A stretch of 64,000 nucleotides of DNA, from NCBI GenBank assembly GCA_900315395.1, contig OMZC01000119.1, forward strand, positions 1-64,000. Direction: 5' to 3'. Both the position numbers and the translations under genes were made by a program. Source of the stretch: an uncultured Gammaproteobacteria bacterium. Lineage in GTDB: Bacteria; Pseudomonadota; Gammaproteobacteria; Enterobacterales; Succinivibrionaceae. The notes under the pieces are model-generated. The model was given only the letters and a program-made list of their open reading frames with translations. It had not been told where the DNA came from and did no database searches. This document shows, in pieces, positions 21,429 through 31,225 of this stretch; the first letter of the stretch is position 1, and every line of letters begins with the position of its first letter.

Positions 21429-22138
21429 AAAACGCTTTATTAAAACTTACTGCTTTTATTATCTTAACAGCTGTCTTCAAAGATGCACTAGCTGCTGATA
21501 CCGCATCCGGCAGCAGTGTCTTACCTTATGAGACGTGGCTTAAAACAATTCAAAAGTCATTAACAGGACCTGTAGCTTTTTCAGTATCTTTAATTGGTAT
21601 TGTCTCCTGTGGTGCTACCTTGATTTTTACAGGTGGTGAGATGGGACGCTTCATGCGCAGTATTGTGTATCTTGTAATGGTAATGACACTGCTTGTAGGT
21701 GCTAATACTTTGATGTCATCCTTATTTAATGGTGCAACAATTGAACTTTCTTCTGAACTTTCTTCTGAACTTGCTCCTATCTCTAATGAAATGTCTTTAA
21801 ATGACAAGAGCCATAAACTTAACGAAAAAACACTATCTGACAGAGCAACTTCATCAATTGGATTAGATTCAATAGAATTAGATCTTTCTAAAAAGACAGC
21901 TAAGGTAACAGCTCTTGCTGGTAGTTCTTCAAACTTATCAGCTAAAGACTATGCGTCAACTAATCTGTCATCTACTAATCTGACATCTGCTAACTTGTCA
22001 TCGACTCTCATTGACAGCCCTAAAGGCTACAAAGCATCTCAATACCTAGACTCATTTAATGATGTAAAGCATGACTCTGTATTTGGCAGTTTTAAATTCT
22101 CTTTTCACCAAGATGAAGCTTTAATGGCAGCCTGCTAA
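21425..22138 (+). CDS. trbC: TrbC/VirB2 pilin-like protein with unusual C-terminal extension
   Basis: A 237-residue protein. The first 105 residues look like a TrbC/VirB2 pilin: signal peptide (about 1-23, ending DALAAD), then two hydrophobic helices (VAFSVSLIGIVSCGATLIF and SIVYLVMVMTLLVGANTLM). Typical pilins stop there at 100-150 residues. Here about 130 further residues are Ser/Leu/Thr-rich with short internal repeats (SSELSSEL; NLSS-TNLT-SANLSS). Its start overlaps the trbB stop, and its position between trbB and trbD is the canonical one. Whether the tail is cleaved, as in processed TrbC, is unknown. Confidence 0.75.
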   Translation: MKNALLKLTAFIILTAVFKDALAADTASGSSVLPYETWLKTIQKSLTGPVAFSVSLIGIVSCGATLIFTGGEMGRFMRSIVYLVMVMTLLVGANTLMSSLFNGATIELSSELSSELAPISNEMSLNDKSHKLNEKTLSDRATSSIGLDSIELDLSKKTAKVTALAGSSSNLSAKDYASTNLSSTNLTSANLSSTLIDSPKGYKASQYLDSFNDVKHDSVFGSFKFSFHQDEALMAAC

Positions 22139-22224
22139 ATAAAATTGCTGTTTTTTATGCGTTACTTATAGTTCGCTGTACGGTTTATTAACGTCTTAAT
22201 TACTGATCTTGATTTGGAGTTAGT

Positions 22225-22527
22225 GTGTCTGGAGTAAAACACCCTGTTTACCAATCTGTGCTGCGTAAACAGAGCTTTTTAGGTTGTGACAGAGAGCTGT
22301 GTATGTTGCTCGTATTTGTAACCATAGTAGGCAGCATCTTTAGTTTTTCACTGATTGCTACTCTGGTGTTTTTAATTGTTTTTGTGATTTTGTACTTGTG
22401 CCTTCTAAAAATGGCCAAAGACGATTTGTATTTAAGAAAGGTGTACTTAAAGAACATTCGTTATAAGCCCTATTATTTGGCACAAAAGTCTTATTACTCT
22501 AGACAAATTGTAAAAAAGAATAAATAG
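22225..22527 (+). CDS. trbD: TrbD/VirB3-like inner membrane protein
   Basis: A 100-residue protein with a GTG start preceded by TTGGAGTTA. VYQSVLRKQSFLGCDRELCML matches the short VirB3/TrbD N-terminus, followed by two adjacent hydrophobic stretches (residues 29-60) and a basic tail. VirB3 proteins pair with the VirB4 ATPase, whose gene follows 135 bases downstream. The intergenic spaces on both sides are longer than in most trb operons. Confidence 0.82.
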   Translation: MSGVKHPVYQSVLRKQSFLGCDRELCMLLVFVTIVGSIFSFSLIATLVFLIVFVILYLCLLKMAKDDLYLRKVYLKNIRYKPYYLAQKSYYSRQIVKKNK

Positions 22528-22662
22528 CATGCTGTCAATTAGCCTTTATGTTTTGTAAATAGACTCTGTCTTACTTCATGGTTACAGATCACACTGATTA
22601 ACAATAACTATAAACAATAACCTATAACACCAATAAAGCTACAGTAAAACTTATAACCTATT

Positions 22663-25203
22663 ATGATAAAAGCTCTCTTTTCATCTTTGTCATTGTCTTT
22701 AGCGCTCTTATGCGTGCTGTTCGTGGCTATTATGGCCAAGAGAATGTGGAAACAGTACAAATGTGCCTCAAATCAGCCAGGATTTACCGATCTTTTAGAT
22801 TACGCGCTATTAGGTCCACAAAACACCATTATTTTAAAGAATGGTGCCTTATTAAAGACCTTTAAAGTAAGAGCACACGATCTTAGTTATGCTGACAGTG
22901 CTCTTATAAGCCGCACACAAGAGTTAACCGCTAATGCCTTTAGAAAGTTAGGTGGCAACTTCATCTTGAACGTCGATTTTATACGACAGAAAGTCACTGA
23001 TATTGAAGATTGCGAATACAAAGGTAATGACAAGGCAAAAAAGCTCTATTACAAGAGAAAGGAGTTTTTCAAAGAAAACTCAACCTACACTCATGAGTGC
23101 TTCCTTACTATTACCTCTTTATCTCACTCATTAGGCAGCATTCGCAGTATTGCAAGTCTGTTTAATGATGAAAGTCTGAAAAGAGACATATCTTCAGATA
23201 ACGAGGTCACAGAGCTAAAGATAGCCGATGATAAGGTAAACAGTGTCATTGTTGAATTTTCAAAAAGCGTTGATGCCATCAAAAACTCTCTTGAGAACAC
23301 TTTAAAGCTCGAAGAATGTACCTTTTTAGATAATCCAAAGTTAAATGCTAAGAATTTTGGGGTAGGTAATTGTCCTAAAATTATCTCACACGAAACTGTT
23401 AACTTTTTAAAGTACTGCATATCAGGTAAAAAGATTGAGCTAAACTTGCCTAAAGGTGATTACTACCTAGACTCACTGTTATCATCAGATGACTTTACAT
23501 CAGGTACTGCGCCTAAGTTATCTGACAGATATATTGTAGTAGTTGCCATAGAAGGACTGCCTTTAGAGTCTGAGTTTAATATTCTGCACAGATTATCAAC
23601 TCTTGATTTTGATTATCGTTTTTCAACCAGATACATAAGCTATGACAGCTTTACCTCACAGGTACTTTTAGAGAAGAACCGTCGTTTATGGGCTCAGAAA
23701 AAACACGGTTTTATAGCGCAGTTTTTTAACTCCAAAAGCGATAATGAAAACCAGGATGCTGTAGAACAGTTAAATGACATCAGCGATGCAAAAAAGAACC
23801 TAGTGCAAAACTCTTTAAGTTTTGGTTCTTATTGCGCGAACATCATCTTTACAGGCACTGACGCTAAACTATTAGAAAAGCAGGCTTTAAAGTGTGTTCA
23901 GGCAATTGAAGCTTCAGGCTTTGGTGCAAGAATTGAGACAGTAAACGCAACAGAGGCATATCTTGGATCTCTGCCAGGTCACAGTCTTGAAAATGTAAGA
24001 CGCGCTCTCATACCTAATACTGTTTTAACTGATCTTTTACCTTTAAATCAGATCTATACAGGAGAGAGTATTTCTCCTAATTTTAGATACGGTAAGAATA
24101 AGCCTTCTTTAATGACTGTAAGAACCTTAGAGGGACTTTATGCTCATTTAAATCTGCATGATACGGATTTGGCCAATACCTTAGTTGTAGGACCTCCTGG
24201 CAGCGGTAAATCCGTATTTTTAGGCAGTCTTATTCCATCTTTTTTAAAGTATGACGGTATGAAGATCTTTGTCTTTGACAAAGGTAACTCCTTTTATGGT
24301 TTAACCCGTGCTTTAAAAGGGAACCACATTAAGCTTGAAAATGGTAAAGGTATTCGTTTCTGCCCTTTAGCTAAGATTGATACTCCTAATGAAAAAGATG
24401 AAGCTTTGCGCTTTTTAGAAAAGCTCTTTATCTCACAGGGTTATGAGACTGATCTTAAGTTAAAAGACGATCTGCGTGATGCCTTAACCTTACTCTCGGA
24501 CTTTGATAAACACGAGCGCACTTTAAGTACTATGTGCACACTGTTGCCAAGAAAAGAGCTTAAGACTGCTCTGTCAGCTTTTACTAACAGCGTCATTGAA
24601 AACTCTATTTTAGATGGTGACTCTGATCCATCATTTAATGCCGAGCTTACTGTCTTTGAATGCGGTCAGTTCTTTGAAAAAGCTGATGACTTTTTATTTC
24701 CAACCTTACAGTGCATCTTTAATCTAATCAATAAGAGCATTATGACAGGAAAGGCAGGTGCCATTATCATCGATGAGGCCTGGATGATGCTGGCTAATGA
24801 GGAGTTTTCAAAGCAGCTTATAAGCTGGATCAAAACCTTAAGAAAGCACAATGTTGCAATTATCTTAGCTACACAGTCAATTAACGATCTGTCTAAAGCG
24901 TCTAACATTGGAGACTTTTTAGATTGTATTAAAACCAGAATATTTCTGCCAAACAAAGATGCAAACACTGAAGCTTTAAAAGGCTTTTATAAAAAGCTCT
25001 CACTGTCTGACAGTCAAATAGATGCTATCTGTAAAGCTAAACCAAAGCATACACTCTTTTTACACAAAGACGTTAACTTTATGCCTTTTTCACTGGCACT
25101 CTCTAAACCAGAGCTAAAGCTTTTATCTCTATCTGAAAACGACAAATCTTACGTGGATGAAATGTATGAACAATATCAAGAAGAATTTGCCTATCGCCTA
25201 TAA
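22663..25203 (+). CDS. trbE: TrbE/VirB4 conjugation ATPase
   Basis: An 846-residue T4SS energising ATPase. It has an N-terminal hydrophobic segment (residues 5-27) and a long CagE/TrbE N-terminal domain. Walker A GPPGSGKSV is near residue 510, and Walker B AIIIDEAWMML near 700 is followed by the ATQSINDL motif. The length matches TrbE (about 850). All nucleotide-binding motifs are intact, in contrast to trbB. The 3' end overlaps trbF. Confidence 0.93.
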   Translation: MIKALFSSLSLSLALLCVLFVAIMAKRMWKQYKCASNQPGFTDLLDYALLGPQNTIILKNGALLKTFKVRAHDLSYADSALISRTQELTANAFRKLGGNFILNVDFIRQKVTDIEDCEYKGNDKAKKLYYKRKEFFKENSTYTHECFLTITSLSHSLGSIRSIASLFNDESLKRDISSDNEVTELKIADDKVNSVIVEFSKSVDAIKNSLENTLKLEECTFLDNPKLNAKNFGVGNCPKIISHETVNFLKYCISGKKIELNLPKGDYYLDSLLSSDDFTSGTAPKLSDRYIVVVAIEGLPLESEFNILHRLSTLDFDYRFSTRYISYDSFTSQVLLEKNRRLWAQKKHGFIAQFFNSKSDNENQDAVEQLNDISDAKKNLVQNSLSFGSYCANIIFTGTDAKLLEKQALKCVQAIEASGFGARIETVNATEAYLGSLPGHSLENVRRALIPNTVLTDLLPLNQIYTGESISPNFRYGKNKPSLMTVRTLEGLYAHLNLHDTDLANTLVVGPPGSGKSVFLGSLIPSFLKYDGMKIFVFDKGNSFYGLTRALKGNHIKLENGKGIRFCPLAKIDTPNEKDEALRFLEKLFISQGYETDLKLKDDLRDALTLLSDFDKHERTLSTMCTLLPRKELKTALSAFTNSVIENSILDGDSDPSFNAELTVFECGQFFEKADDFLFPTLQCIFNLINKSIMTGKAGAIIIDEAWMMLANEEFSKQLISWIKTLRKHNVAIILATQSINDLSKASNIGDFLDCIKTRIFLPNKDANTEALKGFYKKLSLSDSQIDAICKAKPKHTLFLHKDVNFMPFSLALSKPELKLLSLSENDKSYVDEMYEQYQEEFAYRL

Positions 25204-25867
25204 AGGTCCTGCTTCAAAGAAAAAGGCAAAAATTGCCACTGGCATGAAATTGATTGATCTTGCAACCAAAGCTCTGCGTACAGAGCTTGTACCTGCTTTC
25301 ATGGGAATGTTAGGTATGGCTTTAGGTTTTATCTCTCTTTCTTACTGTATTGATTTAAGCGGTAAGACTCAGTTTCGACCTTATGTGGTAGCAGTAGATA
25401 AACAGGGCTCAGTGCTCTTTTTAGAGAACAGAGATCAAGACAGCTTAAGTTCCAAAGTAAAAGCATCTTTTGTCTGTGAATACGTAGACAGACTGTATTC
25501 TGTAAGTGAGGATAAGGCTTTGCAAAGACGTTTTATCAACGAGATCTACGCTAAGACCTCATTAGGAAGTGCTGCTTCTGCCTTTATTGATAACTTTTAT
25601 ACCAAAGCTAACGTGATGTCATATGCAACAGATCTTCAGAACACCGCTATTGAATCTGTAGTGTCACTTACAGATAACACTTTTGAGGTGACCTTTAAAC
25701 TCATGACCCGTCATAAAGAACAGACCTTAACTGAAAGATACAAAGCATTTGTAAGTTATAAGAGGCTTAATGTCACTTATGACAATCTTGAGGAGGTAAG
25801 ACTCAATCCTTTAGGTCTGTTTGTAAACGAGTTTAATGTCAATAAGATCATTGAGGTAGCATCATGA
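25157..25867 (+). CDS. trbF: TrbF/VirB8-like T4SS protein
   Basis: A 236-residue protein with a cytoplasmic N-terminus, one membrane helix (about residues 45-65) and a periplasmic VirB8 fold. RPYVVAVDKQG is the family's strand after the helix. LNPLGLFVNEFNVNKI at the C-terminus is typical of TrbF (NPLGIYV). The start used overlaps the end of trbE; Met4 (25166) is an equally good alternative. It forms the inner-membrane bridge of the core complex. Confidence 0.87.
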   Translation: MKCMNNIKKNLPIAYKGPASKKKAKIATGMKLIDLATKALRTELVPAFMGMLGMALGFISLSYCIDLSGKTQFRPYVVAVDKQGSVLFLENRDQDSLSSKVKASFVCEYVDRLYSVSEDKALQRRFINEIYAKTSLGSAASAFIDNFYTKANVMSYATDLQNTAIESVVSLTDNTFEVTFKLMTRHKEQTLTERYKAFVSYKRLNVTYDNLEEVRLNPLGLFVNEFNVNKIIEVAS

Positions 25868-26856
25868 AAAAGACTACCTTTATGAAACTAGAAAAAATGT
25901 CTTTACTCTCAGTAATGATCTCCTGTCTATTCTGTTCAAGTTACAGTGCCTTAGCTGATAACGTGAGTTTAGATGACAGAGATCTTAAGACTCTGTCGAA
26001 GTTAGACTTATTAGATTCTAAACAGGTAGCAGGTACTGCTTATAAGGCAGGCTTAGTAACCTTTGCCTATGGTTCTGGTATTCCTACTGTCGTTTGCGCT
26101 TTACTTGAACTTACTGATCTTGCTTTTGAAAAAGGAGAGCGAATTCTCTCTGTTCAATTAGGAGATTCTGTGCGTTGGAATATAGAAAGTGCTGTATCTG
26201 GCACAGCACAAGACAGTGTAGAGCATTTGATTGTAAAGCCATTAGAGTCAGGACTTAAAACTTCAATGCTTGTCACCACCGACAGACGCACCTATCACCT
26301 GCGCTTAAAATCTACTGAATCTGATTTTATGCCTGCTGTGGTGTTCTCATACCCTAATACTTTAAAACTACCATCATCCAAGCATTATGATGATCCTTAC
26401 TTACAATACGCAACTTATGAGTCTAATGAGGACAGTTCTTCACCATCACAGCAAAACTTAGGAACTAAAAATTATCCTTCAACAGAGCAGATTGCCTATG
26501 AGAAGAACTCTCGTCCTGCTTTGACTGTTGCTGCTACTTACAAAGACAGTACTCAGAGGCGTAACTACAACTATTCAATTGACGGTGACTCTAAGCTTAT
26601 TCCTCAGAACGTATACGATGATGGTAAGCGTACCTTTATTGTCATGAATAATCCAATAAACTCAAGCTATTTACCGGTATTGCAGGAAATAAGCTCTGAG
26701 AGATTTTTATTCTTTGGTGAGGATAAGACTAATACCATTAACTTTACCTATTTTGACAATACCTACGTAGTAGATGGCATCTACTCCCACCTGCGCTTGA
26801 TCTCAACTAATGGAAATGAAAAGCAGAGCGCTGATGTTATAAGACTTGAGTCATAG
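25864..26856 (+). CDS. trbG: TrbG/VirB9-like outer core-complex protein
   Basis: A 330-residue secreted protein with a signal peptide ending near SYSALAD (residue 32). The VirB9/CagX region includes LSVQLGDSVRWNIESA, IVKPLESGLKTSMLVTTDRRTYHLRLKS and the C-terminal YDDGKRTFIVM...YFDNTYVVDGIYSHLRLI. It overlaps trbF by ATGA-type coupling (4 bases). It joins TrbI in the periplasm-spanning channel. No trbH-type lipoprotein gene lies between it and trbI. Confidence 0.9.
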   Translation: MKKTTFMKLEKMSLLSVMISCLFCSSYSALADNVSLDDRDLKTLSKLDLLDSKQVAGTAYKAGLVTFAYGSGIPTVVCALLELTDLAFEKGERILSVQLGDSVRWNIESAVSGTAQDSVEHLIVKPLESGLKTSMLVTTDRRTYHLRLKSTESDFMPAVVFSYPNTLKLPSSKHYDDPYLQYATYESNEDSSSPSQQNLGTKNYPSTEQIAYEKNSRPALTVAATYKDSTQRRNYNYSIDGDSKLIPQNVYDDGKRTFIVMNNPINSSYLPVLQEISSERFLFFGEDKTNTINFTYFDNTYVVDGIYSHLRLISTNGNEKQSADVIRLES

Positions 26857-26864
26857 GAGTTTAG

Positions 26865-28223
26865 ATGTCTTTTTCTCTTATAAAACAGGGGCAATTATCT
26901 AAAAAGCCGGTCTACCTTTTAATCGGTGGATTTATTGCCATAACTATCTTTTTTACAGTGCTCTTCAGTTTAAAAGAGCAGGAAAAGCTCAATGAAATTA
27001 AAGATAAGCAAAATGGAGCTAATGTTCAGTCATTACAAGCTAATATTGCAAAAGCAGACAAACTAGGTGTTTTTGAGGCAAGAGACGAAAACCATCATTC
27101 TGCTTATGACAATACTGGCAAAAATCGAAAACAGGTTTTAACAGATGTTTCAGCTGAAGCTGTAGATGATGAGGATTTTGCTAAAAACTACGTCAAGTAT
27201 CAGGAGAGACATGCCCTAACCGACCGCAGTTACAAAGGCAGTGACGATTCATCTCAAGATAAATTTGTTACCAAAACTGTATCTTTTGAGGATTATGACG
27301 GTACTCCAAAAGAGGCAGAAGTGCCATTGATGCAAAAGGCAAAACCAAAATCAGAATACTATGAACAAGCTTTAAAGGCCTCGAGTAAAGTAAATCTTGA
27401 GATAAAACATAGTGGTTTAGGCAACTCTTTATTTGATAAAGACAACAGCCTCAACAGTACTGAATCCACATCAGAATTTAAGCAACCAAAATTAGGATCT
27501 TTAGATAGTCCTAGTACTTCTAATTCTCAGGATAAACCTAACGAGAACACACTTGAGAGCTACGATAAATTAAAACGAAATAACTACGTTTTAAAAAGTG
27601 AAGTTGAAAATCCTAAAACACCCTTTGCACTGATGCAAGGCAGTGTCATTCATGCAACTTTACTAAACGGAATTAACTCAGAATTACCAGGACAAATCAC
27701 AGCTCAGATCTCTCGTGATGTTCATGACTCCATTATAGCAAAGTACCTTTTAATTCCACGTGGTTCAAAACTTGTAGGTCAATATGCCTCTGGTGCTGCC
27801 TTTGGAACTGAAAGACTGTTTATTGGCTTTAACAGGATCATTTTTCCTAATGGTCAGTCAATTAACTTAGGTTCAATGCCTGGTCAATCTACTAATGGAT
27901 ATGCAGGCTTTGATGCAAAGGTTGATAACCATTACTTTAAGATCATTGCAAATTCATTATTGCTATCTAGCATCAGTTCAACAGCTGATCACTATGAGGA
28001 TACCTACAATTTAGCTGAAGGTCATCAACGTACTATCGCAGGCTTTAAGGCTCAGGGTAGTTCTAATATTTCTCAGGCACTAGCTAAGATCATTGAAAGA
28101 AACATCAATCTCTCTCCTACTCTTTCTGTAGAAGCAGGATATGCCTTTACTGTAGCTATTACTCAAGACATTTTCTTTAAATCACCTTATGGAGCAAAAG
28201 CTTATGGTCACTTTAATAGATAG
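26865..28223 (+). CDS. trbI: TrbI/VirB10-like T4SS channel protein
   Basis: A 452-residue protein with one N-terminal membrane helix (about residues 17-38), a long charged, Ser/Asn-rich periplasmic linker, and a C-terminal VirB10 barrel domain. FALMQGSVIHATLLNGINSELPGQI, LIPRGSKLVGQYASG, IIFPNGQSINLG and the terminal GYAFTVAITQDIFF are diagnostic. It spans both membranes. It starts 8 bases after trbG, and its 3' end overlaps the trbJ start region. Confidence 0.93.
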   Translation: MSFSLIKQGQLSKKPVYLLIGGFIAITIFFTVLFSLKEQEKLNEIKDKQNGANVQSLQANIAKADKLGVFEARDENHHSAYDNTGKNRKQVLTDVSAEAVDDEDFAKNYVKYQERHALTDRSYKGSDDSSQDKFVTKTVSFEDYDGTPKEAEVPLMQKAKPKSEYYEQALKASSKVNLEIKHSGLGNSLFDKDNSLNSTESTSEFKQPKLGSLDSPSTSNSQDKPNENTLESYDKLKRNNYVLKSEVENPKTPFALMQGSVIHATLLNGINSELPGQITAQISRDVHDSIIAKYLLIPRGSKLVGQYASGAAFGTERLFIGFNRIIFPNGQSINLGSMPGQSTNGYAGFDAKVDNHYFKIIANSLLLSSISSTADHYEDTYNLAEGHQRTIAGFKAQGSSNISQALAKIIERNINLSPTLSVEAGYAFTVAITQDIFFKSPYGAKAYGHFNR

Positions 28224-29052
28224 AATGTGTAATAAATCTAGACCGTGTAATAATTCAGGACTTTCTAAAAGACTCTTTACAAAGTCACTTAGATCTATCC
28301 TCTTATTTATGTTCATGCTGTTATTTACAAGTATGACTGTAAGGGCTGAAGAAAAGGCTATGACCTATAGTCAGGGTCAAGAGCTTATTTATCAGCTGAA
28401 CAATACTCTAGCTATATTACGCTCTTGGTCTAATGAGAATAAAACCAAATCTGACAAGCTTGAAACCTATATCAAGCACGACAATGTAAGAGAGCAGGAT
28501 AACTACGAGTATCAGCATAAAGAGACCTGGGCTAAGGTCAAAGATCTTAATCAAAACTCATTGATGCTCTTAGAGGCAAGTTATGCCTTTGCTAAAAAGA
28601 CCGAGTCTGCAGCTGAATTTTCAAAAAACAGTATTCGTACCGATGCTTGGGAAAAGTGTATACGTGCTAAAAACTGCACTTTTAAAAAGTTAAACGAAAT
28701 GATGGATGAGGAGTCATTAGAACTCTCAGACTTTACCAAGAAGAGTGCTTCAGATACTCAAAAAGCCTTAATAGAAAGTATCGACAAGCTAAATGAGATG
28801 TGTGGTGAATCTCAAGAAGCAAAAGGTCTCAACAGTTCTATTGATACTTTAAGTAAGGTTAACTCAACTCAGGTTACAGCTATAAGTTCTTTATCAGGAC
28901 AAGTGTCAAATCTGGCAAGAATTACCGCTCATAACTATCAGATGCAAAAACAAAATGAAGAGTTAAAGCAAAAATCTGACGAGCTTTACTATGCTGATAC
29001 AGGAACAGTTCAGTCGCCTCACCTTGATACAAGCTTAAAAAACTATGAGTAG
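28204..29052 (+). CDS. trbJ: TrbJ/VirB5-like minor pilus protein
   Basis: The ATG at 28204 is preferred because GGAG stands 9 bases upstream; an in-frame start at 28189 has no such site. The product is about 282 residues. It has a hydrophobic signal sequence near residues 25-46 (cleavage near VRAEE), then a largely helical, Gln/Glu/Lys-rich body with heptad-like spacing, as in TrbJ/VirB5 proteins. A Cys pair (CIRAKNC) may form a disulfide. It sits between trbI and trbL, the trbJ position. The assignment leans on synteny and architecture because sequence similarity in this family is low. Confidence 0.68.
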   Translation: MVTLIDRMCNKSRPCNNSGLSKRLFTKSLRSILLFMFMLLFTSMTVRAEEKAMTYSQGQELIYQLNNTLAILRSWSNENKTKSDKLETYIKHDNVREQDNYEYQHKETWAKVKDLNQNSLMLLEASYAFAKKTESAAEFSKNSIRTDAWEKCIRAKNCTFKKLNEMMDEESLELSDFTKKSASDTQKALIESIDKLNEMCGESQEAKGLNSSIDTLSKVNSTQVTAISSLSGQVSNLARITAHNYQMQKQNEELKQKSDELYYADTGTVQSPHLDTSLKNYE

Positions 29053-30007
29053 CTTAAAAATGAAAAACTACATGAATAACTGCATGCATAAATTTTTACT
29101 TTTATTATTTCTGCTTTTGATATCTAAAGACACTATTGCACAAGAGGTAAAAGATCTTACCCTAGCACCTGACGGCGTTTTAAACAGTCTTACTATTCTG
29201 TTTATTGATAACATCTCAGAGGCTGCAACACCAATTAAAGAAGCTGCAAACAGACTCTTCTGGATCTTAGTGCCAATCTCAATTGTGATGTTAGGTGTTA
29301 AGAGCATATTTAAAGATGGCAATATGCAAAGCTTTATGGGTGATCTGGTAAGGCTAGTTCTGATAACTGGCTTTTACTACTATTTACTTGACAATGGTAC
29401 CGCTATAGGTCATTCAGTAATCGACTCTTTAACCTCCGTTACTACTAATGCAAACACAGGACCTTCAGAGCTTATTGATCTTACTTTTAATATTGCCTCA
29501 AACTTAAATCAGAACATAAGCGCAGGCTTATTTAATGCAGTTACTGGCTTTATTCTGCGTTGCATGGTTCTTGTGTTTATGTTCATTATGTTTTTGGTGG
29601 TAATTAGATTAACTACACTATTTATTTGTGCACATATTCTTTGTATCTGTGGCGTATTTGTTTTAGGTTTAGGCGCAATCTCTTACACAAGATATATTGC
29701 TATTAACTTTTTTAAATCCATCCTTTCGATGTCATTAGAACTTATGACTACCCTACTAGTGGTAAATTCAGGATGCTTAATCTTAAAGAACCTTAAAAAC
29801 AAATCTGAAGAAATTGTAGAGTCAGGTGCTTCATTTGGTTCTAGTGAGTGCGCAGTAATTATATTCACAGCCCTTTTTATCTACATACTGTCAAAATATC
29901 TACCAGAAGCAGTGTCAAATCTTGTGACTATGACCAATGGCAGAAACGCCAAAAGATCAAACAGCAAGATCTCTTTAAAAATACCAAGCATCAACTTGAA
30001 AAAATAA
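29045..30007 (+). CDS. trbL: TrbL/VirB6-like polytopic membrane protein
   Basis: A 320-residue protein with an N-terminal signal peptide (to about residue 33) and five to six hydrophobic helices in the centre, then a basic tail. A signal peptide on a VirB6 homologue is typical of TrbL. It overlaps trbJ by 8 bases and is the last gene of the operon. TrbL of RP4 is longer (about 530 aa), so the C-terminal part is short here. No traG, traI or traF gene follows; the next feature is a tRNA on the other strand. Confidence 0.8.
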   Translation: MSSLKMKNYMNNCMHKFLLLLFLLLISKDTIAQEVKDLTLAPDGVLNSLTILFIDNISEAATPIKEAANRLFWILVPISIVMLGVKSIFKDGNMQSFMGDLVRLVLITGFYYYLLDNGTAIGHSVIDSLTSVTTNANTGPSELIDLTFNIASNLNQNISAGLFNAVTGFILRCMVLVFMFIMFLVVIRLTTLFICAHILCICGVFVLGLGAISYTRYIAINFFKSILSMSLELMTTLLVVNSGCLILKNLKNKSEEIVESGASFGSSECAVIIFTALFIYILSKYLPEAVSNLVTMTNGRNAKRSNSKISLKIPSINLKK

Positions 30008-30022
30008 GGAAGGTAATTGAGA

Positions 30023-30099
<77 letters not shown>

Positions 30100-30266
30100 A
30101 ACGGAGAGCATTATATTAAGGAGTAATGATCTTGTCAACAAAAATATTGTTGATTTTCTAGTCTACTGACTGAATTAAAAAGATTTTTTTATCTTCATAG
30201 AGCATTTTAAACTATCTAAGTCTTGGTGTTTTATAATGACAACAGTTGTTTATTTGGGGATTTATT

Positions 30267-30995
30267 ATGGACATGACTCAGCAAAAAGTTACTTGCCTTA
30301 TGGAAAGCTCTATCGATGGACGTCTAGACGAATCAAGATGGTCTGTTTTATATGATAGTAATGGCGAAGGTGAGCCTGATGTGTATTACGAGACCAAAGC
30401 CAAGTTAAATCCTGAATTGTCTATTCTTGGAAAAGAGACAATTTTACGTCACCATTGCAGCATTCCGTTTAAGTCTGATACTCACACCAAGATTAAAGCT
30501 CCTAAACCATTTTTAGGTATCAGAGAGAACGCTGAAATGACCGCTGTGTTTGACTCAAAAGGATCTATTGCCTATGAAAACAACGAAATATGGGGTAGCA
30601 CGTTGCTTGTTGTTTTAGGAGAAGACACCGCTAGTGAAGAGTATCTTGAGTTTTTAAGAAAAAAAGAGATCTCTTATACCTTTGCAGGAAAGGATGGTCA
30701 CGACATCAAAAAAGCACTTCAAAGTCTATACTCTGATTTTGGCATTAAGAATGTTCTTCTATGTGGTGGCGGTGTCTTGAATGGATCATTCTTAAAGCAA
30801 GGTCTCATTGATGAACTTTATCTTGTGCTCTACCCTGGCATTGATGGATTGAGCGGAGTCAAATCAATTTTTGAATATGAAGGCAAAGAAGGAGAAAAAC
30901 CTTGTGATGGTCAATCTCTTGAATTACTGTCTTGTGAGGTTGTAAGAGCAGGTGTAGTACTTTTAAGATACAGATTTCATTTTTACTCAATTTAA
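30267..30995 (+). CDS. RibD C-terminal/dihydrofolate reductase-like oxidoreductase
   Basis: A 242-residue protein from the ATG at 30267, which follows GGGGA by six bases; an upstream TTG at 30246 is less likely. LMESSIDGRLD at the N-terminus, TKIKAPKPF, then a Rossmann-like NVLLCGGGVLNGSFLKQGLIDELYLVLYPGIDGLSG are typical of the RibD_C family of NAD(P)H reductases. The substrate is unknown; the gene stands alone, away from riboflavin genes. It is followed by tRNA-Ser and the prophage. Confidence 0.88.
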   Translation: MDMTQQKVTCLMESSIDGRLDESRWSVLYDSNGEGEPDVYYETKAKLNPELSILGKETILRHHCSIPFKSDTHTKIKAPKPFLGIRENAEMTAVFDSKGSIAYENNEIWGSTLLVVLGEDTASEEYLEFLRKKEISYTFAGKDGHDIKKALQSLYSDFGIKNVLLCGGGVLNGSFLKQGLIDELYLVLYPGIDGLSGVKSIFEYEGKEGEKPCDGQSLELLSCEVVRAGVVLLRYRFHFYSI

Positions 30996-31040
30996 AGTTG
31001 CAATATCACAATAATACTGTAAAATTATACGGTCAATTTT

Positions 31041-31130
31041 GGTGAGATGTCCGAGTGGCTGAAGGAGCACGCCTGGAAAGCGTGTATACGTTAACGCGTA
31101 TCACGGGTTCGAATCCCGTTCTCACCGCCA
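31041..31130 (+). tRNA. tRNA-Ser(GGA)
   Basis: 90 nt including CCA, with the long variable arm of class II tRNAs (TATACGTTAACGCGTA). The acceptor GGTGAGA/TCTCACC, anticodon loop CTGGAAA (GGA) and T-arm CGGGTTCGAATCCCG are visible. The integrase gene begins about 220 bases downstream, so the tRNA 3' end is the likely attachment site. Confidence 0.97.
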
Positions 31131-31131
31131 T

Positions 31132-31154
31132 AGCACCTTTTAGGTGCTTTTTTT
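31132..31154 (+). terminator. Intrinsic terminator after tRNA-Ser
   Basis: A 7-bp stem AGCACCT/AGGTGCT with a 3-nt loop followed by a T7 run, directly after the tRNA. Confidence 0.85.
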
Positions 31155-31225
31155 GTATCTAAAATCAGCTAATTACCCTTTCAATTTTTTCTTAATTTTC
31201 AATAAAATAATCGTTAAAAATCGGT

